NCBI GenBank assembly: GCA_964581515.1
Contig: CAZOOV010000005.1
Span: 89,795 to 153,794 of the forward strand
Origin: JACJVV01 sp964581515
GTDB taxonomy: Archaea > Nanobdellota > Nanobdellia > Woesearchaeales > JACJVV01
Length of the DNA stretch: 64,000 nucleotides
Direction of reading: 5' to 3'
The notes under the pieces are model-generated. The model was given only the letters and a program-made list of their open reading frames with translations, made no database searches and was not told where the DNA came from. A program made the translations under genes and the position numbers. Of this stretch, positions 17,684-25,176 are shown piece by piece (within the stretch, counting starts at the first letter, position 1; the number at the start of each line of letters is the position of its first letter).

Positions 17684-17993
17684 GTAGGGTGATTATAAGC
17701 CACCTTCTGTAGGATGCTTTTAATTCCATAGGGAATTGATCATCCTTGCTAGCATTTAACTACGCCTCATAATGAGTTGCACCAACAGGGGCTCGCCGTT
17801 TCATCTTTTCCTTACCGAAGTCTGCTGTTCATTACATGTCGCCATGCTTTTTCAGCTTTCATCCCATTAAATAAGGACAGTGTCGTTTCTGGGCGGTTGC
17901 CTTCCATTTCTGGAACTTATCTTACAATAAGCTGCCATAAGTGGTGGATGGACTTTCCTCAGTTGAAAACCGATAGCTAACTCACCACCCTAC
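17684..17993 (-). ncRNA. rnpB: RNase P RNA (archaeal type)
   Basis: On the minus strand the segment starts GTAGGGTG and ends CACCCTAC, forming the P1 stem. Close to the 5' end lies the universal CR-I sequence GAGGAAAGTCC, and near the 3' end CAGAAGGTGGCTTATAA, the CR-V partner. Central CGACACTG and CAGACTTCGG are also typical. At about 310 nt it has normal archaeal size. ATTTATAAAT at 18015-18024 is a TATA box placed about 25 nt before the 5' end. The RNA cleaves pre-tRNA leaders. It is co-directional with sec61 beta, nac, secF and secD. Confidence 0.95.
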
Positions 17994-18014
17994 AACTTAG
18001 AAGAAATAGATTTT

Positions 18015-18024
18015 ATTTATAAAT
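18015..18024 (-). promoter_or_regulatory. TATA box of RNase P RNA
   Basis: ATTTATAAAT lies about 25 nt upstream of the first P1 nucleotide of the RNase P RNA on the minus strand, the standard archaeal TATA-to-start distance. Confidence 0.7.
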
Positions 18025-18050
18025 GTTGTGGATGAGATAAGGAAGTATTC

Positions 18051-18449
18051 TCACTCATATTCCGTCTTAATTAGCTGCCTAAAAGTAAATCCTTTTAGCT
18101 CTGTATCTTTCAAAGAGATTGTATAACCAGAATTTGTCTCTCTTAAATCTTCAATTGAAAAGAAATGCCACCCTTTTCCTTGAAATTTAACACCTACCCA
18201 AGGCTCACAGCCGAATATATGCGAAAATTCACGTAGCTCATAAATCTCTTTTTGAGTAAAATACTTCTTAGAATCATCTATTACTTTTATTTCAAGAGCA
18301 ATTTTCCTTAATGAATTTCCAGCTATTACATCTGGACAAGGATATCTTGAACTACCTGACCCTGCTGCCCTAAACGCTGCCCAGTCATTCTTCCAAAACT
18401 CATGGATAAGTTCACGTTCTGCTGCTGTACCCTTCTGTTTTCGGTTCAT
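18051..18449 (-). CDS. hjc: Holliday junction resolvase Hjc
   Basis: The protein begins MNRKQKGTAAERELI, followed by AAFRAAGSGSSRYPCPDVIAG and IALEIKV, which are the metal-binding E, D, E-x-K elements of the PD-(D/E)XK Hjc family. About 132 residues is normal. A longer frame reaches an ATG at 18491, but a TATA-like sequence in 18465-18490 lies about 25-30 nt before 18449, so 18449 is preferred as a leaderless start. Hjc cleaves four-way junctions in recombination and fork repair. It is divergent from the histone gene. Confidence 0.93.
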   Translation of the reverse strand: MNRKQKGTAAERELIHEFWKNDWAAFRAAGSGSSRYPCPDVIAGNSLRKIALEIKVIDDSKKYFTQKEIYELREFSHIFGCEPWVGVKFQGKGWHFFSIEDLRETNSGYTISLKDTELKGFTFRQLIKTEYE

Positions 18450-18579
18450 ATTAAGAATATAGTCTCTATTATTTATTAATGTTTTTTGCAAAGATGTCTA
18501 GTGAAAAACGAAAGATATAGGGAAGAACAAGAAAAGAATGAAAATATTTAAAAAGGAGTCATTTTATATTACATATATG

Positions 18580-18798
18580 TCTATTGCAAAATCACAAAGA
18601 CTCATGCCGCTTGCTGCTATGGAGAAGATTATCTCAGAAGCAGGAGCAGAACGTGTAAGTGAAGATGCAAAACAAGAGCTTAAAAGGATTATTGAAGAGT
18701 ATTCTATCGCGATAGCAGAAAAAGCTATCAAATTTGCACAGCATGCTGGAAGAAAAACCATCAAAGCTGATGACATTAAACTTGCTGTGAAAAATTAG
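18580..18798 (+). CDS. Archaeal histone (HMf-like)
   Basis: The 72-residue histone-fold protein starts MSIAKSQRLMPLAAMEKII and contains GAERVSEDAKQELKRIIEEY and AGRKTIKADDIKLAV, covering the three helices and the L1/L2 DNA-binding loops. There is no tail, as in HMf-type histones. An upstream in-frame ATG at 18538 would add 14 residues, but the TATA-like aaatatttaaaaag at about 18541-18552 lies between the two ATGs and points to 18580. It wraps DNA and coexists with gyrase in this genome. Confidence 0.93.
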   Translation, partial: SIAKSQRLMPLAAMEKIISEAGAERVSEDAKQELKRIIEEYSIAIAEKAIKFAQHAGRKTIKADDIKLAVKN

Positions 18799-18868
18799 AA
18801 AAAAATTAAATCCATGTTTAATTTATCCTAAGATTATTATTCTAAGATTCAATTATATATCTTAATAA

Positions 18869-19777
18869 CTACACTTTAATCTTCATTAGATCATAGCCGA
18901 TAGTTGATTCTGAGAATATCGTGTTTGCTTCTTCTTGAAGTTCTTTTGAATCTTTATACCTTTGACTAAAATGCGTAAGAACTAGTTTTTTTACATTTGC
19001 ATTGTTAGCAATAAGTCCTGCTTGTTCAACAGTGAGGTGATTGTGCTTTTCTCCTTTCTCCTCGTGTTTAGCTAAGTATGTTGATTCGCATATTAATAAA
19101 TCTGCATCCTGAGCAATAGTTACCGCATTCTTTGTATAAGAAGTATCCATAACAATAGAGATAATCTTACCCTGAACAATATATGTCAAATCATCAGCTG
19201 AATATTTTGTTTTATTGAAAGTAATAGATTTTCCTTCTTGCAATTTCCCTAAAAGAGGGCCATCTGGAATTCCAATAGCTTTTACTTTACTTACAGCGAT
19301 ACGTCTCCTATCTTTTTCTATAAACCTATATCCTAAAGTAGGGATACCGTGATCCAAAGGAATTGCTTCAAGATAATAATTTTCATCTTCAAAGAACTTT
19401 GTTTGTTTTTTTATATCAAGATCCTTTATCTTTAAATCAATCTTGTCTAAATTACCAAAATAAGTTGATTCCATCAAACACATGAATCTTTTCTTTGTTT
19501 CTTTTGGACCATATATTTCTAGGCTTATCTCTTCTGCACTATTAGAAATTGTCTGAATTAGACCTAAGATTCCTGAAACATGATCACCATGCCAATGACT
19601 AATTAGAATCTTTTTGACTTTATTTCGATTAATATTAGCTATATTCATCTGTCTCTGAGTACCTTCTCCACAGTCAACTAAGATGCCCTCTCCTTGGTAC
19701 TCTAAGTAGATGCCACTAACATTCCTTTCTTTTGTTGGAACCATGCATGAAGTCCCTAATAATGTGACATTTATCAT
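18869..19777 (-). CDS. rnz: Ribonuclease Z (tRNA 3' processing endonuclease)
   Basis: This is a metallo-beta-lactamase fold protein of about 302 residues. It begins MINVTLLGTSCMVPTKERN, has the lid-type VDCGEGTQRQM, then the zinc motif ISHWHGDHVSGILGL, later AVSKVKAIGIPDGPL and LICESTYL, and the terminal LTHFSQRY histidine. RNase Z trims 3' trailers from pre-tRNA. The longer frame to 19822 is rejected because a TATA-like box at 19799-19806 lies about 25 nt before the ATG at 19777. It is divergent from endA, so two tRNA-processing genes share a short promoter interval. Confidence 0.93.
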   Translation of the reverse strand: MINVTLLGTSCMVPTKERNVSGIYLEYQGEGILVDCGEGTQRQMNIANINRNKVKKILISHWHGDHVSGILGLIQTISNSAEEISLEIYGPKETKKRFMCLMESTYFGNLDKIDLKIKDLDIKKQTKFFEDENYYLEAIPLDHGIPTLGYRFIEKDRRRIAVSKVKAIGIPDGPLLGKLQEGKSITFNKTKYSADDLTYIVQGKIISIVMDTSYTKNAVTIAQDADLLICESTYLAKHEEKGEKHNHLTVEQAGLIANNANVKKLVLTHFSQRYKDSKELQEEANTIFSESTIGYDLMKIKV

Positions 19778-19843
19778 TATATAAGTCGAAATATTGGAAT
19801 ATTTAAAAACTTTTATAAACACCTTCAGGACTAGTTGTAATAC

Positions 19844-20479
19844 ATGGTAGCAAAGAAGAAGTCTGCAAAAACAGCTGTAAAAACTGCTGTAAAGAAAAAT
19901 ATAAAGGCAGCTGTAAAAACAAGTAAAAGTACAGAAGAAGAAGTATCTAAGAGTAAAAAGGCAATAGAAGTATCATTATTAAAAGAAAATGTCATAACAG
20001 AATGTTCAAATGAAGCAAGGTTATTATATGAAAAATCAAGATATGGAACATTACTTGATGATGGTAGAGTGGAGTTAACATTAATTGAAACTTATTATCT
20101 GGCTGAAAAGAATAAAATCATTGTTCTAATGGGTAAAAAATCCCTTACAAAAGAAACTTTACTAAAAAAGTTCATTAAATTTGAAAAAAACTTCCGAACA
20201 AGATATGCAGTATATGCGGATTTTAGAAATAGAGGATATATAATTAAAACTGCTCTTAAATTCGGTGCTGATTTTCGCGTTTATGATAAAGGAATCAAAC
20301 CAGGAGAAGATCACGCAAGATGGATTGTATATCCTGTAAAAGAAACTGGATCTTTAACATGGTATGAATTTGCAGCAAAGAATAGAGTTGCACACTCAAC
20401 AAAAAAACGTTTGTTGATAGGGGTTGTTGATGAAGAGAATTCTGTTACCTATTATGAGGTTAGGTGGACTAGACCATGA
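19844..20479 (+). CDS. endA: tRNA-splicing endonuclease EndA with basic N-terminal tail
   Basis: The catalytic domain carries the triad Tyr147 (FRVYDKG), His157 (GEDHARW) and Lys187 or Lys188 (HSTKKRLLIG), plus YADFRNRGYIIKTALKFG. It cleaves bulge-helix-bulge introns in pre-tRNA. At 211 residues the protein exceeds a single catalytic unit. The excess is an N-terminal Lys/Ala-rich tail of about 35 residues with repeats such as KTAVK and KAAVK, resembling linker-histone tails and probably binding RNA or DNA. A TATA-like ttttataaac lies about 28 nt upstream. The stop overlaps the next gene. Confidence 0.93.
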   Translation: MVAKKKSAKTAVKTAVKKNIKAAVKTSKSTEEEVSKSKKAIEVSLLKENVITECSNEARLLYEKSRYGTLLDDGRVELTLIETYYLAEKNKIIVLMGKKSLTKETLLKKFIKFEKNFRTRYAVYADFRNRGYIIKTALKFGADFRVYDKGIKPGEDHARWIVYPVKETGSLTWYEFAAKNRVAHSTKKRLLIGVVDEENSVTYYEVRWTRP

Positions 20480-20991
20480 ATCTTTCTGCTGATGTAGAAA
20501 AATTAGTTGATATGTTTAAACAAGATTTTCGTTTAATCGTTAGAATATTCTTAAACCTTAAAGCAAGATATGAGCATGATGATTCAACAGTACTCAATAA
20601 AATAGGCATATTCAAAACATTCTTACTAAAATTTAATGAGAAATATAAATCCATTGAAATAATCCTTTGTGAAGAAGATCTTACAGCTGATGATTTTAAG
20701 ATATTTCTTACAAAATTTAATTCAAAGGAAGAAATTATCAATAAATATCAACTTGAATCCATTCCTTTAATGATGAAAAAAGATAAAGATAAAGGATTTA
20801 TACAAGTATTTATGGATTATAGCAAGATAAGTGATGATATTAATTCAAACTTAACTTTCCTTGGACTATTATGCATTGAGGATATTGACAAAAAGATTGA
20901 TTTGCGACCACCAAAAGAATTAAAACTACTATCATCTGAGATAGACAATGAATTTGCATCATTAAATCAAAGTATGGCAAATAGAGCTTAA
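20476..20991 (+). CDS. Unknown protein coupled to endA
   Basis: I do not recognise this 171-residue protein. It is mostly helical, with no membrane segment or cysteine motif. The N-terminal half begins NLSADVEKLVDMFKQDF and the C-terminus SSEIDNEFASLNQSMANRA. It starts inside the endA stop codon (4-nt ATGA overlap), so it is translated with EndA and may assist tRNA processing, which is inference from position only. Confidence 0.6.
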   Translation: MNLSADVEKLVDMFKQDFRLIVRIFLNLKARYEHDDSTVLNKIGIFKTFLLKFNEKYKSIEIILCEEDLTADDFKIFLTKFNSKEEIINKYQLESIPLMMKKDKDKGFIQVFMDYSKISDDINSNLTFLGLLCIEDIDKKIDLRPPKELKLLSSEIDNEFASLNQSMANRA

Positions 20992-21073
20992 TTTGTGGGC
21001 ATGATATAGTGCAACAAATTATTAAATCCTAATCGCAATAAAATATATAAAGAAGGATTTCTTCAGGGTAATT

Positions 21074-22096
21074 ATGTCAGAACAAGGGATTATGAGCTTT
21101 CTTGCACAAAATGGGCCAAGTACGCCAGCACAATTAGCTAAGCATATAGGCACTACACTTCTTTTTGCATCTGCAATGCTTGGAGAAGTTTCTTCAAAGA
21201 AATTAGTCAAAGTAAGTAACCTTAAAATAGGAGGAGGATCACCGCTTTATTACTTAAAAGAACATGGTGAACAACTGCAGAATTTCTCTGATAAATTAAA
21301 CTCGAAAGATAAAGAGGCATATGAAATTATCAAAACAAAGAAGGTAGTTCGTGATAAAGAACAACCAACTATTGTGAGGGTTGCATTAAGAGCAATAAAG
21401 GATTTTGCTGTGCCACTCACTATTGTGCAAGGAAATGAAAAAGAACTATTCTGGAAATGGTATATGATGAGCGATACTGAAGCTGAACCATTTATACGAA
21501 AGATATTAGGGGGAGGAAAGAATAGTCCAAAAGAAAATCAAAAAGAAGTTAAAGAAAAAATACCAATAACTCCAAAAGCATCAATAAGAGATAATAAAGA
21601 AAAGAAAATCGTAAAAAAAGAAGAGAAAAAACCAGAAGTCAGAAAAGAAGAAGTAGAAATAATCAAACAAGAACCTAAAAAAACATCACCGATACCAAAG
21701 AAAGAACCTATAAACACAGCAGTCAGAGATTCACACATCAATGAATTTGGAGGAGATTTAAACTCTGAATTTGAGACAATATGTAAAAATGCCTTTGGAA
21801 AAAAGATTACAAATTATTTTAATAGTAAGAAAATAAAGATACTTAATTATGACCAATTAAAGAAAAATAAAGAATTTTCTTTTGTTCTAAGGGTTCCATC
21901 TGCAATAGGAACGTCTAAATTTTTCTCTAAAGCTGTAGATAAGAAGAAAATTGGTGAAGGGGACCTAGCACTAGCATTAGTCGAAGGTCAACATAAACAA
22001 TTGCCTGTGCTTTTCATTACAACTGGCGATTTAAACAAAAAAACTGAAGAAAAAATCAATATATTATTTAAAGATCTTAATTATATTAAAGTCTAA
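21074..22096 (+). CDS. Unknown protein with N-terminal winged helix, upstream of fen1
   Basis: Residues 1-70 look like a winged helix (IMSFLAQNGPSTPAQLAKHI, then KKLVKVSNLKIGG). A conserved-looking segment follows to about residue 150, then a long Lys/Glu/Pro-rich linker (about 150-215). A C-terminal alpha/beta domain begins near HINEFGGDLNSEFETICKNA and resembles a nuclease-like fold only vaguely. A TATA box (aaaatatataaag, about 21040) lies about 30 nt before the ATG. It heads a tight operon with fen1 (1-nt gap), trm5 and a transporter, so a DNA- or RNA-linked role is plausible but unproven. Confidence 0.65.
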   Translation: MSEQGIMSFLAQNGPSTPAQLAKHIGTTLLFASAMLGEVSSKKLVKVSNLKIGGGSPLYYLKEHGEQLQNFSDKLNSKDKEAYEIIKTKKVVRDKEQPTIVRVALRAIKDFAVPLTIVQGNEKELFWKWYMMSDTEAEPFIRKILGGGKNSPKENQKEVKEKIPITPKASIRDNKEKKIVKKEEKKPEVRKEEVEIIKQEPKKTSPIPKKEPINTAVRDSHINEFGGDLNSEFETICKNAFGKKITNYFNSKKIKILNYDQLKKNKEFSFVLRVPSAIGTSKFFSKAVDKKKIGEGDLALALVEGQHKQLPVLFITTGDLNKKTEEKINILFKDLNYIKV

Positions 22097-22097
22097 A

Positions 22098-23135
22098 ATG
22101 GGAATTGCATTAAAAGATCTTATTTCTGGAAGCGAAGTTGAACTTAAATCTTTAGCGAATAAAGTAATATGCATAGATACTTCAATGTTATTATACCAAT
22201 TTTTGACAACAATAAGACAATCAGATGGAGGGTATTTTACAGATGAGAAAGGAGGAGTAACTTCTCATCTTATAGGCATAAATTCACGTATAACCAAACT
22301 AATTCAATATGGGATAAAATTAATATTTGTATTTGATGGAAAAGCACCTGAATTAAAAAAACAAGAACAAGAAAGAAGAAGAGAATTAAAAAAAGAAGCT
22401 GAAGTCAAATATAAAGTAGCATTAGAAAAAAAAGATTTTGCTGAGATGAAGAAATACGCTTCAAGAAGCGTCCGTCTCACTAATGAAATAATTAATGAAA
22501 CTAAAGAACTTATAGATGCATTTGGTATCCCTATAGTACAAGCACCAAGTGAAGCTGAAGCACAAGCAAGCCACATTGTAAAGAAAGGGGAGGCATTTGC
22601 TGTAGCTACGCAAGATGCAGACGCATTAATGTTTGGATGCCCTAAAATAATAAAGAACCTATCACTCGTAGGAAAGCATAAGAGGGCAAATAAGCTAGAA
22701 TATCAAACATATAAGCCAGAAATCGTTGAACTTGGAGAAGTATTGAATAGTATGGGGATAGATCATGAACAACTAATATTACTATCTATTCTTGTAGGAA
22801 CTGATTTTAATCCAGGCGGAATAAAAGGCATAGGACCAAAAAACGCATTAAAAATAGTAAAAGAATACAAAACAAAAGAAAAATTAGTTGAATTTGTAAA
22901 AAAGGAAAAAGAGGAAATTAATTTTAATTTTGATGATGTATATGAAACTGTTAAAAATATACCTGTAACTGACGATTATAATCTTGAATGGAAAAAAGTA
23001 GATGGGGATAAAATTAAACAGATATTAATAGAACAACATGATTTTTCTGAAGAAAGGGTGGAAAAAACGCTTTTAGCGTTAAAAGAATATTCAGAAACAA
23101 AAAAACAGAAAAGCTTAGATAGTTTTTTTGGATAA
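22098..23135 (+). CDS. fen1: Flap endonuclease 1
   Basis: The 345-residue nuclease has the FEN1/XPG N region (GIALKDLI, CIDTSMLLYQFL, FVFDGKAPELK) and I region (QAPSEAEAQASHIVKKG, TQDADALMFG), followed by the helix-hairpin-helix GTDFNPGGIKGIGPKNAL. The C-terminus QKSLDSFFG is a canonical PCNA-interacting peptide. FEN1 removes 5' flaps during Okazaki fragment maturation. It lies within a run of genes separated by 1-2 nt. Confidence 0.96.
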   Translation: MGIALKDLISGSEVELKSLANKVICIDTSMLLYQFLTTIRQSDGGYFTDEKGGVTSHLIGINSRITKLIQYGIKLIFVFDGKAPELKKQEQERRRELKKEAEVKYKVALEKKDFAEMKKYASRSVRLTNEIINETKELIDAFGIPIVQAPSEAEAQASHIVKKGEAFAVATQDADALMFGCPKIIKNLSLVGKHKRANKLEYQTYKPEIVELGEVLNSMGIDHEQLILLSILVGTDFNPGGIKGIGPKNALKIVKEYKTKEKLVEFVKKEKEEINFNFDDVYETVKNIPVTDDYNLEWKKVDGDKIKQILIEQHDFSEERVEKTLLALKEYSETKKQKSLDSFFG

Positions 23136-23137
23136 AA

Positions 23138-23986
23138 ATGAAAAAGAATAAAATGAAAAAACCATTGAAATTAAGAGATGTATTAGCTGAAAAACTTACA
23201 AAAAAAGAGATGGAATCTGCTCCAAATAGTTTTGATGTAATTGGAAATATAGCAGTTCTTGAAGTAAAAGAAGAATTAATATCTAAAGAAAAAATAATTG
23301 GTGAGGCAATACTTTCTATGCATAAGAATGTAAACACTGTATGTAAAAGAGCAGGTGAGCATTCAGGCAAATATAGGACACAAAAATTAAAGATAATTGC
23401 AGGAAAAAGAACAAAAGAAACAATACATAAAGAAAGTGGATGCCAATTAAAATTACATATAGAAAAATGCTATTTTTCTTCAAGAAGTGGAACTGAAAGA
23501 TTGAGAATTGCCAACCAGATTAAGGAAGGAGAAGAAGTATTAGTGATGTTTTCTGGTATTGGACCTTTTGTGTGTGTTATAGGGAAAAACAGCAAATATA
23601 AGAGTATAATAGGGGTTGAATTAAATCCTGTTGCACATAAATACGCCTCAGAGAATGTTAATCTTAATAAGATTAAAAATTGCGAAATTATAGAAGGCGA
23701 TGTTAGAAAAGTTGTTCCTAAATTGAATAAAAAATATGATAGAATAATTATGCCTTTGCCAAGAACTGCTGAGGAATTCCTGGATACTGCTTTACTTGTT
23801 GCTAAAAAAGGCACTATGATTCATTTGTATGGTTTTTTAGGTGAAGATGAATTTAATGATTATAAGAAAAAAATAAAAAATATATGCAAGGAGAATAATT
23901 TTAAAGTGGATATTAAAGAGCTTGTCAAATGTGGGCAATTTTCACCACGTGTATTTCGAATATGTGTGGATTTTGAGGTAGTGTAA
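23138..23986 (+). CDS. trm5: tRNA (guanine37-N1)-methyltransferase Trm5
   Basis: The 282-residue class I methyltransferase contains FDVIGNIAVLEV, HKNVNTVCKRAGEHSGKYR (D1 and recognition region), HIEKCYFSSRSGTERLRIA, then motif I as VLVMFSGIGPFVCVIGK and the catalytic NPPY-equivalent MPLPRTAEEFL. The gaps and size match the shorter archaeal Trm5 type. It makes m1G37, which prevents frameshifting. It follows fen1 by 2 nt and is followed by a transporter without a gap. Confidence 0.92.
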   Translation: MKKNKMKKPLKLRDVLAEKLTKKEMESAPNSFDVIGNIAVLEVKEELISKEKIIGEAILSMHKNVNTVCKRAGEHSGKYRTQKLKIIAGKRTKETIHKESGCQLKLHIEKCYFSSRSGTERLRIANQIKEGEEVLVMFSGIGPFVCVIGKNSKYKSIIGVELNPVAHKYASENVNLNKIKNCEIIEGDVRKVVPKLNKKYDRIIMPLPRTAEEFLDTALLVAKKGTMIHLYGFLGEDEFNDYKKKIKNICKENNFKVDIKELVKCGQFSPRVFRICVDFEVV

Positions 23987-24841
23987 ATGCTAAGTGGGAT
24001 TATTTTTGGCATAATACCTATGATTTGTTGGGGAATAGGGGATTTCTTAAGTGCAGGATTAACTAAGAAAATAGGTCCATTAAGAACTGCTACATGGGTA
24101 CAAAGTATAGCCTTAGTAATATACCTATGTATATTTACAATATTTTTTAGAACGATAGATATTTCTTCAATAGCATTATTCATGGTACTTGCAACTGGAC
24201 TTGTTGGTACTATTGCATATCTAAATTTCTTTAAAGGATTACAAGAAGGTAAAGCTTCTGTCATTAGTCCACTAACTGCATGCTGGGGTATTATAACTGT
24301 TGTATTGAGCGTAATCTTATTCCAGGAAAAACTAGTGAGTATTAAGGTTATAGGGGTTGCATTGGCCATTTTAGGAGGCGTACTAACTTCTATAAGGTTT
24401 CATGATATATTTAAATTAAAGTTAAAAGAGATTGAAAAAGGAGTCTTATCTGGAATTATTGCTTTGTTGTTATATGGTGTATTCTTTACTATGACAAGTG
24501 TACTTGTAAAAGAAATAGGGTGGTTTTTACCAATATTTCTAATCAATATTTTTAGAGTCCCAATTCTTCAAAGTTGGACAGCAATAAAATATAAAATCAA
24601 ATGGTTCCCGAAAAAAGCGATATATATCTTAATTATTATAGCTATCTTTGAGGCTGTAGCATTTTTATCTTATGGATACGGTGTTAGTTCAAACTATACA
24701 TCGATCATAGCTCCCATCACAGCGACAAGCCCCGTTATTGTAATAATCCTTGCAAGAATATTTACTAAGGAAACTTTAGAATGGAGCCAGATAGTGGGAA
24801 TTATTTCTGCTATTTCGGGTATTGTATTACTTTCTTTGTAA
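23987..24841 (+). CDS. EamA/DMT-superfamily membrane transporter
   Basis: This 284-residue protein has ten hydrophobic helices in two repeats. The repeat ends are SPLTACWGIITVVLSVILFQ with EKL, and APITATSPVIVIILARIFTK with ETLEWSQ, both classic EamA elements. It begins right after the trm5 stop. A 9-bp hairpin lies about 45 nt past its stop. Substrate unknown. Confidence 0.9.
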   Translation: MLSGIIFGIIPMICWGIGDFLSAGLTKKIGPLRTATWVQSIALVIYLCIFTIFFRTIDISSIALFMVLATGLVGTIAYLNFFKGLQEGKASVISPLTACWGIITVVLSVILFQEKLVSIKVIGVALAILGGVLTSIRFHDIFKLKLKEIEKGVLSGIIALLLYGVFFTMTSVLVKEIGWFLPIFLINIFRVPILQSWTAIKYKIKWFPKKAIYILIIIAIFEAVAFLSYGYGVSSNYTSIIAPITATSPVIVIILARIFTKETLEWSQIVGIISAISGIVLLSL

Positions 24842-24884
24842 AATTGTTGAAATTTTATATGAAAATTGATAAGAATAGTTTTAT

Positions 24885-24907
24885 GCAGTAGGCTTTATGC
24901 CTACTGC
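24885..24907 (+). terminator. Perfect 9-bp hairpin after the transporter gene
   Basis: GCAGTAGGC at 24885-24893 pairs with GCCTACTGC at 24899-24907 around the loop TTTAT. It lies 43 nt after the transporter stop and may end or stabilise that transcript. It lacks a long U tract, so it could instead be the 5' domain of the structured region that follows. A 6-bp hairpin (CTACAG/CTGTAG, 24919-24938) comes next. Confidence 0.4.
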
Positions 24908-24937
24908 GTTTCTGGAGCCTACAGACGGAAAACTGTA

Positions 24938-25036
24938 GAGATCAATACACCTGCTTAGCGGTTACATCCCTTAGAGATTGCACTCTAAAGGTACTAGCAT
25001 TTAAGCTAGACATAAGCAAGCTTAGTCTAGCGAAAT
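24938..25036 (+). ncRNA. Structured element, copy 1 of a related pair
   Basis: This segment starts AGATCAATACACCTGCTTAG and continues GCGGTTAC; the first about 28 nt closely match the second copy at 25071. Inside it, TTAGAG at 24971-24976 pairs with CTCTAA at 24983-24988, TGCT pairs with a downstream AGCA, and GCTAGAC pairs with GTCTAGC to form a 7-bp hairpin ending at 25032. No tRNA, SRP, C/D or RNase P signature fits. The strand is inferred from the U-rich end of copy 2. Identity unknown. Confidence 0.35.
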
Positions 25037-25070
25037 AATTCTAATAAAAAAAGAGTGATTAGATCAATAC

Positions 25071-25156
25071 ACATGCTCAGAAGTTACTCTTTGCTGTCAT
25101 TGGCTCTCGCCTCTAATGGTGTTCACATCCTCATAGCATCTTGTGTGATCTTTTTG
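25071..25156 (+). ncRNA. Structured element, copy 2 of a related pair, long-range stem and U tail
   Basis: The element begins AGATCAATACACATGCT and ends AGCATCTTGTGTGATCT followed by TTTT. The two ends pair (AGATCA with TGATCT-like, CAC with GTG, ATGCT with AGCAT), giving a long closing stem. An internal hairpin is formed by CATTGGC and GCC..AATG around TCTC. The 5' part matches copy 1. The terminal U run suggests a + strand transcript that ends between the convergent transporter and pheT genes. Confidence 0.4.
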
Positions 25157-25176
25157 ATTGAAACTTATGGATTTGA

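Noticed and set aside
17777..17980. Plus-strand reading frame of 67 codons
   Set aside because: It lies entirely within the RNase P RNA on the opposite strand and has no recognisable protein features.
24938..25156. tRNA or tRNA remnant
   Set aside because: GGTTACATCC slightly resembles a T-arm, but there is no acceptor stem, no 7-nt anticodon loop with correct spacing and no GTTCRA sequence.
24885..25156. SRP 7S RNA
   Set aside because: The helix 8 sequences (GGAAGG/AGCAG and ACAGG) and the required length of about 300 nt are absent.
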